Shown here piece by piece: positions 1 to 11,609 of a DNA stretch of 64,000 bases. A program made the translations under genes and the position numbers. The notes beneath the pieces were generated by a model that was not told where the DNA came from, did not search any database, and saw only the letters and a program-made list of their open reading frames with translations. Numbering within the stretch: position 1 is the stretch's first letter; each line of letters starts with the position of its first letter. Source of the DNA: Polytrichum commune (Eukaryota > Streptophyta > Polytrichopsida > Polytrichales > Polytrichaceae); the NCBI GenBank assembly GCA_950295325.1, contig OX485804.1, positions 44,206,001 to 44,270,000 on the forward strand, read 5' to 3'.

Positions 1-13
1 AACATAAACACCT

Positions 14-512
14 AGGGCCACTTCACACACGAGACTGAGAGCCCGTGCCCATTACACTTCAAGCACTCTCATTGGTGGAAAAGGCGGAGCCGGTCCAAGT
101 TCGCTTCACACTACGCTTGAGGGACCAACGGAGTAGGTGAACGCAAGATGGATGTAAAGTTTACATGGGTTCCTACATGGCATCAAATGGATCATGTTTC
201 ATGGTCACTTGGACTATTTTCAAAAACCACTTTTTGGAGGTAGGCCTAAAACAAAATCGGGGGACCGTGACACTCCAAATGCTCACAAGCATTGATTCAT
301 TCTATTTTATCATGAGCGAGGACCCGCATGAATAGAATTTCACTGAAATAGCATTTGGTTGAGGGCCCGGTCACATATGACACTACACTTGAGGATCCGT
401 GACCACACTACATGGTTTTCGAGGTGTGTTGGGACGACATTCGGACACTTTCTTTTTTGGGCTCTCACAATTTCATGGTCGCAACTCTTGGCTCATGTGT
501 GAAGTGGCCCTT
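14..512. mobile_element. Short inverted-repeat element, family A copy 1 (MITE-like)
   Basis: The ends are inverted copies: the left end starts AGGGCCACTTCACACACGAG and the right end, read on the other strand, starts AGGGCCACTTCACACATGAG. The interior has no convincing reading frame. The same sequence recurs inverted at 17528-18028 and in a shorter form at 36017-36342, so it is a dispersed non-autonomous DNA element. I could not fix a target-site duplication, so the superfamily is open. Confidence 0.7.
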
Positions 513-823
513 ACTATATCATTTGAAGGACTAAAAATGTAGCTCATTGGTTAAAGGAGACAAAATGTCAATGATCAATATTGTCCACTTTGGGGGTGCC
601 TATGTGACTGGGAAAGATCAAATGAGGTTGATAACTTTGAACATTCCTATAAAAATTAGATCTGCTCTAATTCATGTGATTTTGTATTTGCTAATCCAAT
701 TTCAATATTACATAATTTGTCTTGGTTAAGCAAGGGATTGTAGCGCTCAAAGTGTCCATGATCGGCGCTTCTACCTTAGTTTTTTTTTTGGTCTAAAAAT
801 TGTAGCGCACACCTTTTGTGGAA

Positions 824-1049
824 CAATGATCGGGGAGATTTTTGGGCATAATCGGTTGAGATCCTAGTGTTTGCAAGTCCAACCAGTTACATGTTGACAT
901 CCTCCGGTTTTTCTTTATTAAATTGGGGTATATTCTACACATTCTTCCAAAATGATTGGTATTTTTCCTGCAGTCCTATACTTCAACCGGTTATTTCTCA
1001 AACTCAACCAGTTCATCTGTAACTAACTGCCGGTTCTCCCCGATCATTG
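824..1049. mobile_element. hAT-type MITE, family B copy 1, with 8-bp target duplication
   Basis: The element starts CAATGATCGGGGAGA and ends with the inverted copy TCTCCCCGATCATTG. The 8 bases TTGTGGAA flank it exactly on both sides (816-823 and 1050-1057). An 8-bp duplication is typical of hAT elements. At 226 bp it cannot encode a transposase. Related copies at 9876-10083, 11433-11609 and 36360-36565 lie in the opposite orientation. Confidence 0.8.
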
Positions 1050-1057
1050 TTGTGGAA

Positions 1058-2797
1058 GGAAATAAATAAATAAATAACCATTGCCGGGCAATCCGACGTG
1101 AATTTGAGCATGCTGACCCTACCCTACTCAAGAATCCTCTTGATGTAGGGTGGGGTTTACTGCCTATCTTGCAGTTGGTGGGTTCTTGGCTTCCTACCTA
1201 CCTAACTAGTTTTTTTCCATCAAGTAGAGAGAAGATTTCACAGCGGGAATCGAACCGTCAGCCACTCCATTCGAAAATGGGTACCTCTCCACTATCACCC
1301 GGCAAGTTAAGGTTGTCTTGGACCTTTAGTGGAAGGGAGTATTCCCAGCTAACACACTTCTGCACTTTTAGTGATATTTTTAGGGTACAAACGTTGGAAT
1401 TGATGCATCAACATGAACTCAATCAACTGCCTTGGAACACACCTTTGTGAGAAGGAAAAGTACTCCCCACTAACTCCACACTTTTATGCACTTTAAGTGA
1501 TTCTTTATAGTACGAACTTTGGGATTGCCAAATGCATCACCATGACCCGGCATTAAATTAGTAGTAGAGAGTGATAGTGGGCATGAACAAGAGAGACTTT
1601 GTTTGTAAGCACATGACCAACTTTTGATGCGTGCGATTGATACGTCCTCAAAAGTGTACACTACACTAGTGACAAAAACTCATACGCCTTCGAATATTCA
1701 TTAAGGGAGATGGGTTCTTAAATGGTTACTTTCTCCAACCGGCCCACTTCTCCTAGGGTACAACACAAACAATGAGTACAAGACGGTTAAGCCAATCCAA
1801 AACAATGTTGTAAAGACTTTCTCCATCATTTTTAGTGCTCATATGAATATCTTATTCATTGTCAAAGTGAAGATTTGCGTGCTTATTGAATGGTCATATA
1901 GCCCCCCTCCTCCTCCCCCCAATTATGTTGATTATTGAGTCTAAAATGGTTATCATGTTTTGAGCACACAAACTAGTCTCTTTTGAACATGCCTTCTTGA
2001 TATCCGTTGTTGGGACTCACACCAAACCACACACCACTCAAATGTAGGTGTTTTAATAAAAATAATAACCAAATAAGGTTTGTCTACCTTATAAGCATAT
2101 GAGTTTTGGGCAACTGTCATGCGTCAGTGAGAGAGAGAAAAATCACGTCATTAGAGTCTTTGCAAATCTGCAAATCTACCACAATGCTAGATTTACATAT
2201 TTGTTCCACTGACATGGGACGGGTGTCTACCGTCCTAAGACTTGTATATATGTTGGCAATGGATGAAACGCAAACCCCACATCTTTCATTTACTAGTCAT
2301 CCCTCATCACTAGGAGAAGTTGTATTCAACCACGACTATCTCTTGCCACTTGTAAACAATCATAATGTTTCTTGTAATTGACAACTCCTTCCATGAAAAT
2401 AATGTTAGTGGGTGCAATGGACAGTCGCGATGTATGGATGAGATATTGTCATGTCGTAAAGTTGATCGATAAAAGATGGTGAACAAGCAAAAACAAGCCA
2501 CTTAACACCCACTTAGAAATGATCTAAAAATCAGGGCAACTGAAGACCACTCATCAACTGATCATGGGTTGATCACACCAACCACTTCTGACACCATCCG
2601 TCAGCATCTCCGGCTGTAACAATGTGAAAAGTGGTGGGCCAACATCTATTCTTGAACATAACCCCTAGCAATTTCACGCCTGGAATTGAACGGAAAGTTG
2701 GGTGTGATCGGGGCATGAGTGGTGTGTTATGGTTAGCCAAGAGCCAATATACATATACAATTATACCATGCAAACAAGCAAGCATGCACAAACATGC
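1058..2797. other. Gene-free stretch with dispersed repeat fragments
   Basis: No gene can be supported here; the ORFs are short and resemble no protein I know. Around 1926-2100 the sequence resembles part of a dispersed repeat (family D) seen better at 37140-37420 and 54290-54690. A tRNA-like T-arm motif on the - strand near 1235-1250 does not fold into a cloverleaf and is not called. Confidence 0.5.
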
Positions 2798-3106
2798 AAG
2801 CCAAATGGGGGAGAAGAAGAGGAGCGAAGTTTCCATCCATAGAGGATGAATAGTTTGCCCACGTGGCGCGTCTTTTAAGATGGCTCGGACGCTATACTCC
2901 GTTCATCCGCACACGTGGACCCCAGCGTCCCTCCCTTCCCTTCCCTTCACACAAGCCAAATGGGGAGAAAAGAGGAGTGAGGTTTCCATCCATAGAGGAG
3001 GATGAATAATTTGCCCACGTGGCGCGCCTTTTAAGATGGCTCGGACGCTATACTCCGTTCATCCGCACACGTGGACCCCAGCGTCCTTCCCTTCCCACTT
3101 GCCGCT
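2798..3106. repeat. Two-copy tandem duplication of about 155 bp containing G-boxes
   Basis: Unit 1 covers 2798-2952 and unit 2 covers 2953-3106. They are nearly identical, differing by small indels and a few substitutions. Each unit holds CCCACGTGGCGCG and CACACGTGGACCCC, the ACGT-core G-box/ABRE type bound by plant bZIP and bHLH factors, followed by a pyrimidine-rich tract. This looks like promoter DNA, but I see no gene immediately downstream. Confidence 0.8.
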
Positions 3107-3387
3107 TCTCAGGAATAGGCTGCCCCTGGTAGGCCTGGAGATAGCCAACACACATTTCACATAAGCTACAAGTGTGACAGATTCTTTTGAAGATACTTTG
3201 ATGTATAAAGGTGCTCTTTTACAATACGGTTTCACTGGCTCTGCCCTTGAACAGAGCTCTCGGTAATTAGCTTTTTAGATCTACTCTCTTGCCCCATAAG
3301 TTTGTCCCTGGATGAATGCGTGTGAATGAATGTGGGAATTAGAAGATTAATGTGGATGAAATTAGGGTAACATTATATACCCTAATA

Positions 3388-3909
3388 AATGCCCCCTCCC
3401 ACCTGACTTTAGCTAAGCCTAACATTTGGTTCTAAAAACACGGCTTTCACACTATTGATGTTATCTAGTGCTGAGCCTAGTTGGCAAATGATGTGGCATG
3501 GTTTAAAAGTGGAGGTTTTAAGCCTCAGGCACTGACCCTCCCATCGGTACCTAGACATAAGGCAAGAATGTAGGACCTTTAAAATTGTCGCCTCCCGCCC
3601 TTGTGATTGGTTGCTTTTAGTCTTAGCTATGAGGGCACGAGAAACTCCATTAACAAAAACCGATGGTAAGATAAATGAGTAGTAAGGCATTTGGGGATGG
3701 GACCAAAACTACCCAACATTCATTACTTGGTAGATAAAACAATGAGCATGTGTGAAAGCTACTTAACTAAAACCTACTCAAAAATCTCCATAACAAGTTC
3801 TTGTAGGTATAATGGGATAGCCGGATGTCTCCGCTATAACCAAGGGAGCTTTATTCGGTTTTAGAAAAGACTTTGGTTATTTGGTAAAGTCAGGTGGGGA
3901 GGGGGCATT
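3388..3909. mobile_element. About 522-bp inverted-repeat element, family C copy 1
   Basis: The left end reads AATGCCCCCTCCCACCTGAC and the right end is its inverse, GTCAGGTGGGGAGGGGGCATT. Full-length relatives are at 16708-17230 and, inverted, at 26771-27293. The interior - strand frame is open for 93 codons but is not conserved as protein between copies, so I treat the element as non-coding. The target duplication is unclear. Confidence 0.75.
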
Positions 3910-4619
3910 ACATTTATAACATAACAACTTTCAACCAATCATCAATTCATCTAATGGACAAAGCCTTATGTGCATAGCACCTTGTTTTATTTGTCTCATC
4001 TTTCAACACACCGTTTATGGAACGAGGGTCACTTACTATCGGGAGGAATGTTGTGCCATAACTCTTTTACTTAGAATGTAAGTTTTTATTAAGTAAGATT
4101 CGTTGTGTTTTTATAATGTGCAAACAACATGTTTGGCTTATCTGGGTAAAATATGAAACATATCGCCATAATCTATAGCATTGTGTGATTCCATATGGTG
4201 AGTGACACTAGTAATCATAACCAATGTAGTGGACTTCCACTAAAGACTAGTGAATGAAAGACTAAAGTACCACATGAGTGGAAGAGATGCATAGTATTAC
4301 TCAACCGATCTCTTACACTACTAGGATGCATAATAAGCATGTCGTCAACACAAAGAGAGGCAGGATGGTGTCAAGTGTCGGCGAGTGGTAACTAGCATGC
4401 TCAAGACACCGTCGCAACTAAGGGGTTGTTTACACCATGGACCATGAAGTCGTCCCAATGCCTTGTAAAAATATGTGATTGGTTGTTGAACTCATCCTAG
4501 GACCACTTCAGTTTACACCAAGGAAAAAATGTCAGACTGACTGTGGAGTTAGATTGACCAGTGTCAAGCTTTTGAATTAAGTCTTAGGGCTCTTTGATTG
4601 TAGGGTATTATTTCCATAT
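3910..4619. other. AT-rich spacer before the gypsy remnant
   Basis: No gene, long terminal repeat or primer-binding site could be recognised. The 5' end of the gypsy element probably lies here but is too decayed to place. Confidence 0.4.
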
Positions 4620-5990
4620 GTGAAGTGGGACGCCATGGCAATGGATATGGATATCTTTGCCCCTAGTGATGAGGAGTCTCCTTCACTAGTTGAGCATGTT
4701 TCTACATTCCCAACAACTGAGACAACTGAGGCAATTATGGATAGATTGCGCACACGGAAGATACGGGAATACTATGAAGGTAAGCTAATCGATGCCCACG
4801 ATCAGTTTGTGAAGTTGGAACTAAAACACGAGAGGTTCAAAATTCCATGGAAATTTTTTATGATCGCCATATGTCTTAAGGAGTAAAGCTTTGTTTTGTG
4901 AATCAATGCAAGAAGTTGAAAAGGGGTAAATTTGTTGACACCTTAATGAAACCTGAAAAGTTCAAAGAGTGCTCTAAAGTGACTACTTTGGCATGGATGG
5001 CCCAAATTCAAAAGTTCCTCATTGCAAGTCACTTTCTACGATATAACTAGGTCAACACAACCTTCACTTATTTGGAGACTAATGTGACCCAACATTGGGA
5101 CATATTGACTATGAGTTGATGGGAAGGACCCATTGGATTGGTAACATTTCAAAGGAAGCACTTACTCGTTCTTACATGAGTGTTAATTCATATAACACAT
5201 AAGGTACTTGTCTGATATGGGTACCCCTATGACGCGTCTCACCATGTAGACTTATGTATAACTCATTTTATGTGAGCTAGAATTTTTTTTAACATTATGT
5301 AAGTAATTGTAGTCATGCCATGTATAACATCATGTATATCTTATCTTATCCAGAGGACATTTTTCTAAAATCACACTATTTCAAGGAGGGATACCCATAT
5401 CAAACCATTGACCCGTAACAAGCTTTGCCTATTTTCTTAGAAAGGGCATGTGGAAGAGTACGCCTATAACATTTGTGCTCCCGCATTACTAAGTTTCCTA
5501 TCTCCATTGGTGATAAGGTGGAAAGGTTTCTTACGGGGCTCAACGAAGATGTCAGAAACAAAGTCCTAGTGGAGATGGTGGTCCTTGAGAGGACATCAAG
5601 TATGCAATCACACATTCACTATGCAATCATCATTCACACCGTTTTGTGCTCAAGACGTAATAAGGAGAGAGGACATCGATCCTCGATCTAACATGACATG
5701 ACATGTCAAAATGACATGACTTGTGCGTGGAAAAGAGAGTCGTTGGTCACACTCCCACCGCTTCAAATTTTACAAAAAAGAGGAAACTTCAAAGAACGTA
5801 GACATGAAGGACGGAGGTTGTTTAATTTGCCATCACAAAGGTCCTATTGCAAAGGACCATAATTGTCCTCATAATACGAAGCGACATCCACAACTTCAAA
5901 CAAAGCAAAGAATTATTTTCCAAGTCCAACACTTAGATAGTGGACTAGTGTCTAGACATGGTCAATTTTTGAAATAGTTTATTCAATAAA
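4620..5990 (+). pseudogene. Ty3/gypsy gag remnant
   Basis: Fragments of a retrotransposon Gag protein lie in order on the + strand, broken by stops and frameshifts. The segment at 5473-5600 reads like the end of a Retrotrans_gag domain (DKVERFLTGLNEDVRNKV). Near 5815-5870 there is a degenerate zinc knuckle (CLICHHKGPIAKDHNC) in which the histidine spacing is disturbed. The long frame at 4620-4886 probably belongs to the N-terminal part of Gag, though I cannot match it to a domain. The element continues into protease and reverse transcriptase downstream. No intact Gag can be made. Confidence 0.6.
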
Positions 5991-6469
5991 CTGTTAAGTA
6001 GGCTGGAAATTATACATGGTAAACTTAATAAGCAATTTGATGTAATTGTGTGTGATATATGTAATTGTGTGTGTGTATCTCTCTCTCTATATATATATAA
6101 TTATATATGTGTATTTATTTTATTTTATTTTTTCCAACTTTATTACTCCCACTAAAGACTGTCTATGATGAAAAGTCTAATGTATTTGGGATTTCTTCAT
6201 TAATTATTCTCTCATTGGAGGATTTGCAAAGTTTATTAAGGGCTATTTGCACGGTAAAAAAGAGGTACACTATGATACCAATGTATGTTTTGTTGTTGCA
6301 AAACATAAGGCAAAGTACCTTCAAAGAATTTTGAAAACATTATAATTGTTGCATTAATTTGAATCTAATTCAAAACTATGGCAAGTATATATGGATAAGG
6401 CCATGCCACACGTTTTGAATAAGCTCGCTTTGTCATCTCAACTGATGATGAACTTCTCAAAGCAAGCAG

Positions 6470-6770
6470 TGCATGGGGCTGCATTGTTTTAATGGAAAGT
6501 GCTACATCACATTGCTTTGTGAATTCCACTTTTGCTAATACCTTCGGGTGAAAAGGCAATAACACTTTGGTATTAGGCAATGGTGATCACATTCTTACAA
6601 ATGGGCATATTAAACTCCGTATTAAACTATGATACAACAATATCATAGTCAAATTAATTGCCTTGTTTTTAAGTTGAGCGATGTTATTAACCTGATATTG
6701 GGCAATGGTTGGCTAGTACAACACAAGGCTCGCTTGAACTTTCAATCTACATGATGTGTGTTTGATAAAG
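6470..6770 (+). pseudogene. Degenerate retroviral-type aspartic protease of the gypsy element
   Basis: One + strand frame reads ESATSHCFVNSTFA followed by LVLGNGDHILTNG, then a short stretch resembling the later ILGxxWL part. This is the pattern of a Ty3/gypsy retropepsin (usually DSGATHxF...). The catalytic DSG/DTG is replaced by ESA and several stops interrupt the frame. It lies exactly between gag and RT, where gypsy protease belongs. Confidence 0.5.
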
Positions 6771-6914
6771 ACCATTGTGAAATTACTATGTATGTGAACC
6801 TAGTGCAAAGTCAGAGTCCAAATCTCTATAGACTTATTGCCATGCAATTCAAATGTTCAATTCCGAAAGTCGCTACCTCATTCCTAGTTCATTCAATTGT
6901 GGTTGGATAGAGTT

Positions 6915-7098
6915 GCCACACCGGGGGTTTAGTCGGGGCCCAGCCAGCCCGGCCGGTGTAGGCCCCTTCGGATAATGGGCCAGCCATCCATGCGGCAACC
7001 CAAGGCACTGGGGACACCATCCCAAAAGGCCCCGACTAGCTGGATGCAGAGAGTGAGCCAGGCTGGCTGGGCCCCGGCTGGACCCCCCCCGGTGTGGC
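6915..7098. mobile_element. GC-rich foldback element inserted between protease and RT of the gypsy remnant
   Basis: The left end reads GCCACACCGGGGGT...AGTCGGGGCCCAGCCAGCC and the right end is the inverse, GGCTGGCTGGGCCCCGG...CCCCCCCGGTGTGGC. The 184 bp are strongly GC-rich inside an AT-rich, decayed retrotransposon, so this is a later insertion. The ends could fold into a long stem. No clear target-site duplication was seen. Confidence 0.7.
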
Positions 7099-7099
7099 T

Positions 7100-8030
7100 G
7101 GTCTAGGAGATGATGTAGAGGACATAGTGACACCACTTTATGCCACAGTGTTGGAGGATTTTGTTGTTGTGTTTAAATCTTTATCAAGTGGATTACCTCC
7201 AAAGCGGGAAATAGCCCATACTATTCCTCTTGGGCCGGATGGGAAGCCGCCTTTCAAGCCGATTAATAGGTCGAGTCCTTTGGAATTGCATGGACTAAAG
7301 ACGTAGATCAAGGAATAGTTGTAAAAGGGATGGATTGAGCCCAATTCAATGCTTTATGGATCTCCCATATAATTTGTTAAGAAAAAGGAGAGAGCGTTAT
7401 GAATAGTGGTTGATTATCATGCACTCAAGAATCAAATGGTAAAGTATTGTTATCCACTATCTTGTATTGATGATTTGTTCGATCAATTAGTAGGTGTTAT
7501 TGTGTTTTCATCTCTAGATTTGACACCAGGATATCACCAAATTCATTTGTAAGAGGAAGATGTACCTAAAACCATGTAACATGGTTCCATGTTTGAGCAT
7601 TTTGAATTTTAGGTCTTAGGCTTTGGACTTACTAATGCTCTAGCTACGTTCTAGGGAGTGATGAACCAAGTTTTTCATAAGTTTATCGAGAAGTATGTGT
7701 TGGTATATTCTAATTTTCTCAAAAAGTGAGGAGGAACATGGACAACATTTAAAGCAAGTACTACAAGTTCTAAGAGAGAGAGAGAGTCAATCATTTATCA
7801 AAACGGCTAAGTGTCATTTTGGAAAAGAGGAATTGCACTACTTAGGCCATGTTGTCGGCAAAGAGGGCATTAAGGTGGATCCTAGGAAAATTGAAATCGT
7901 TACAAAGTGGCAAAGGCATCCTGAAATTGGACAACTATGGTATTTCTTGGGGCTTTGCACTTACTTTTGTAGATTTATCCATGTACATTTTGCTTTAGTG
8001 GCACCTTTGACATTTTTGACATGAAGCAAG
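7100..8030 (+). pseudogene. Ty3/gypsy reverse transcriptase remnant
   Basis: The domain can be followed across frames. At 7094-7306 the frame gives GLPPKREIAHTIPLGPDGKP, the start of a gypsy RT. At 7395-7680 it gives a VVDYHALKNQMVK block, then FSSLDLTPGYHQIHL, then FGLTNALATF. At 7695-8024 it gives LIFSKSEEEHGQHLKQVLQV, KCHFGKEELHYLGHVV and the connection-domain motif FLGLCTYFCRFI. The YxDD active site near 7690 is destroyed by a frameshift, and stops occur at 7317, 7551 and elsewhere. The element is dead. Confidence 0.85.
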
Positions 8031-8169
8031 ACTGAGTCCATTTGGTTAAAGGATTGTGAATGCACCTTTGAAAATGTTAAATTTGCTCTAACACATGAGC
8101 TGATTTTGACCTTACCCAAGTTAAGGGAGCCATTGGAGGTCGTCATTGTTGTTTCTTTGATAGGGTTGG

Positions 8170-8480
8170 AGCGTCTTGCTTCATTGAGGAAGACCTATTG
8201 CCTTTGAAAATAGGAAATTCTTCCCTATTGAGAGGAATTATACCACTAGAGACCAAGAGTTAGCAATAGTTATGCACAGTATGTGAATATGGCATTGTTA
8301 CTTCGGAGGGGCTAATTGTATTATGGTGATAGATCACAATCCACTCGTGTATTTAAAAACACAATGAATTTTTATCGAGGTGTCAAGCTCGATGGTTGGA
8401 ATTCTTGGAGCATAATTTTGTCTATAAATGGGTATACCGCCCAAGACCGATCAATATGACACAAGGTAGCTTCAAGTGAC
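8170..8480 (+). pseudogene. Ty3/gypsy RNase H remnant
   Basis: The frame gives ERNYTTRDQELAIVMHSM, then DHNPLVYLKTQ, and in a shifted frame CQARWLEFLEHNFVYKW and RPRPINM. These are the landmark motifs of the RNase H domain that follows RT in Ty3/gypsy Pol. Frameshifts and stops separate them. Continuity with the RT upstream and the integrase downstream supports a single decayed element. Confidence 0.75.
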
Positions 8481-8739
8481 TCGGTCCTTCAATTGGTGGC
8501 AACCAACACTATGCGAGGAGATCCTAGAGAGCTAGACATTCAATCTAAAGGGTATCACGAGTTCGTTAGTGATTCTAAGTTATATCGTACAATTGTTGCA
8601 GGGCGTGTTCATGATCCTTGGTTCTCAAATCTGCACAATTTGAAGCATTTTGTTTTTTAGAATCACATTTGGTGGTGTGGTAAGGTGATAGTGGTTCCAA
8701 ATGTCTCTTTCCAAGAGTCAAATTTCATGTCTTTTCTAC

Positions 8740-9260
8740 TCTAGAAACATTATGATGCAATGTAAAATGGTCACGTTGGGGTAACTAAGATTTGGAAGAG
8801 GGTGCAAGTAAACTTATGGTGGCCTGCGATGCAAGTATCCATAAGGACCTATACGAAATGTTGTGAGATTTACCAATGGAGTAAAGCTCCTACTATGAAG
8901 CTAACATGCCTATTGCAACCATTGGAGATTTCCGACATGAATATCTGGCCTAATACCTTCTACTTGTGGTTCTGATGCCATTTTTTCAATGTGGATAAGT
9001 TGTCCAAAATGGCCCACTTTATGCCAACCACAAGACACATTATTACTAAACGAACGACAAGGATGTTTCGTTATCATGTGTATAAACTTCATGGTCTACC
9101 CAAAATAATCATAAGCGACATGGACGCTAGATGCTAGATTCACAAGTAGGTTTTGGAATGCATTGCATGATCTTTTGGAACAAGGTTGGCTATGTCCACT
9201 GCATTTCACTCTAAAACTGATGGACGAATAGATATTTCTTTCTATGTTTAAGAGATGTTA
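8740..9260 (+). pseudogene. Ty3/gypsy integrase remnant
   Basis: Translation gives GHVGVTKIWKRVQ and LWWPAMQ, followed by a CxxC-like KCCEIYQWSKAP (degenerate HHCC zinc region), then DKLSKMAHFMPTT, YKLHGLPKIIISD and STAFHSKTDG. These are core motifs of gypsy-type integrase, including the stretch around the second catalytic aspartate. Stops and small indels make it inactive. No chromodomain or 3' LTR could be recognised downstream. Confidence 0.8.
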
Positions 9261-9875
9261 CATGTAAATTAAACGAAAAAACCTTCAGACGAGGGCCCAA
9301 GACCAATAAGAGGCAAAGTGACGTACTCTTACATGACATCATTTTGGATGGAAACACTTACTAATTCAAACCAAGAAATAAAGCTAAAAAAAGAGCTCAA
9401 ATTTCAGAGAACCATTTTGAAAGCTAATGTCCAGAAAAAGACTTGATTCTAGTGTTCAATTTGCCTCAAATTGCTTCAAATTCGTCCCTATGTTGTTGGA
9501 CCGTGGACCCCCGGTCTTATAAAGCACATGTAAGTTGATCTAGAGGGGGGTAGGACCACCATTAGAAGAACATTGATGTGAGTCCATAATGACATCCCAA
9601 ATTGTGCAAACACAAACACTCAAACTCCGCACTTTATAAGCTTTTTCGGAGCACTTATAAAGTAAAGTTCGGATGGGGTGAGCTTCATCCTAACTTATCT
9701 ACTACATATCCATTTTGTTGTTATTTAACTAGGTGGCCGTATTCATAGGTTACCCCTTCCAACCTGGAAAAGCCACATGGTAGAAATCACACTCCACATA
9801 ATCATTTTAATACTACATTGTAGCCATCCTTCCTTTTGCCTACTCAGCTCTTCTCACTTGAGGATGAAAAACGAG
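9261..9875. other. Gene-free stretch downstream of the integrase remnant
   Basis: No gene is supported. Around 9630-9665 the sequence CACTTTATAAGC...GCACTTATAAAGT can form a small hairpin. The 3' LTR of the gypsy element may be hidden here, but I cannot identify a matching upstream copy. Confidence 0.4.
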
Positions 9876-10083
9876 CAATGAACGGGGAGAATCGACCGCT
9901 AGTTACGGATGAACCGGATGAAGTTGAAGACTTTTGGAAAAGTATCCATTATTCAAAGGAATCCATGGAATATACCTCAAATAAATAAAAGAAAACCGAA
10001 AGACTCATCACAACATGCAACCGGTTGGACTTAGAAACACTAGGATTTTGACCGATTATGCTTTAAAATCTCCCTGGACATTG
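9876..10083. mobile_element. hAT-type MITE, family B copy 2
   Basis: It starts CAATGAACGGGGAGA and ends GATTTT...TCTCCCTGGACATTG in inverse form relative to copy 1 at 824-1049. Flanking octamers AAAACGAG and AAAATTAG agree at 6 of 8 positions, consistent with an aged 8-bp duplication. Confidence 0.7.
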
Positions 10084-11432
10084 AAAATTAGCAACTGTAA
10101 CTTGGTTACAATGATATGTGCACTTAGGTTGGTCCATGCTATTTTATCAACATTTCACACTATTTTGAATATTTATTACCACGGTAAAAAAAATTCAAAA
10201 TTCAAAATTTTATATTGTGGTTGTTGTATGGATGTATAACAAAGCTACGAGTTTTTGTAATCTGATTTTAACCCATGGTAATTTGTTGCATGGTAAAATG
10301 ACAACCTATTGTCGAAGGCAACCTAATTGCATGTAGCAATGTATAGTAAATAGTCATGTCAGTGTGGGTGGGTGGGAAACGAGTGTGGAAATAATAAACG
10401 TGGGCCACTCCATCTGTTTAGTTGGGGTGGGAATAACATGGGTCCAATATTCCGGGTCTTTCTCCTTAATTTTCATGGAGACTTCTGAGCAACATTTTAT
10501 ATGAAATGAATTGGTCACCTTACATCAAACATAGCACGAAATGAAACACTCACTCACATCAATCTCTTAGAAGTTGGAGTGGTTGCGAGAAACTTTGAGC
10601 ACATCGTTCAATATGTTTGAACACACATATTTTTGATGTCCATTCTTAGATCCACATCTAACCCCACACCATTGCAATATAGATATTTGTTTAAGACGTG
10701 TAACCAAATTAGGCCCACTTAAGTAGCTAGACGTGTCTATTTCGGCTACTTATCTTAAACAAACACCCAAGAGGTATGTGTGGTCTGGTGTGGCTCCGAG
10801 AATGGAGACCCGAAAGACATATGTATGTTTAAAAGACATTGAACTGCGTGCTCACAATATGATAACCGTTCTAGGCTCAAAATGGAACATAAATGGAGGG
10901 GAGGGGACCTATATAACCATTTAACGAGCACGAACTAGAGTGATAGTACCTGTAAACTTTGTTCATAAGAAGTGTCATTAGAGAAGTTACCACAAGTGAC
11001 ATATAATACCATATAACACTTAAAAAACAATATATTAGTGGTGTTGGGATGTGTAGAACGTGAGCACCCTCCCGAGCCGGAAATTGTTAGAGTGTGCAAG
11101 ATGAACCCTAAACAATAAAATATGCTATGGCCCATGGTTAAGTTTGTATGTTCAAAGAGGATAAGGTAGGAATCAAGGATCCTTTTGCATAAGTGTGTGT
11201 GTATATATATATAAGCGCTAAATGTGACCACATTTTGTGGCTCGACACAAACAAGCTTCATGTGGCCATGTTTTCATCACATCTTCCCAAGTTAGTTATG
11301 TGACCGGCATTTGATGTATCGCTCCCAAATGTAAGCGACCCTATAACCACACAATTAAGATTACGTTTGAAATTCATGACCAACCCTCTTCCTCTCAACA
11401 CTTGTATGGCGTATAGCCAAGCCCCTCTCCAC
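10084..11432. other. AT-rich gene-free stretch
   Basis: I see no supportable gene. The frames at 10733-10924 and 10935-11261 (opposite strands) have no recognisable domains and no codon pattern that sets them apart from the background. A short (TA)n run lies near 11201-11212. Confidence 0.4.
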
Positions 11433-11609
11433 CAATCAACGGGAGTGAATATCTTACCGCTAGTTCCGGATAAAAATATTTAGAGGAATGTATGGAATAT
11501 CCCTCATATTTATAAAGATAAATCGGCATGATCACAACATGTAACTAGTTGTTTTGGAAACGCGAGAATCTCAACTACAAGTTATGCTCAAAATCGTCCC
11601 CGGACATTG
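11433..11609. mobile_element. hAT-type MITE, family B copy 3 (decayed)
   Basis: It begins CAATCAACGGGAG and ends CCCCGGACATTG, with the same interior order as copies 2 and 4 (a GGAATGTATGGAATAT block, then an ACATGTAACTAGTTG block). Flanking octamers CTCTCCAC and CCATCCAC agree at 6 of 8 bases. Confidence 0.6.

Noticed and set aside
1225-1310. tRNA-like sequence on the - strand (GGTTCGATTCCCGC-type T-arm)
   Set aside because: The T-arm stem has two mismatches, and neither a proper anticodon stem-loop nor an acceptor stem can be formed.
3409-3690. 93-codon - strand frame repeated at 16837-17025
   Set aside because: It lies inside family C elements; the frame is broken in the other copies, so it is not a conserved protein.
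3388-3909. Family C as a solo LTR (begins TG, ends CA)
   Set aside because: The termini are long inverted repeats and no 5-bp flanking duplication is seen in any of the three copies.
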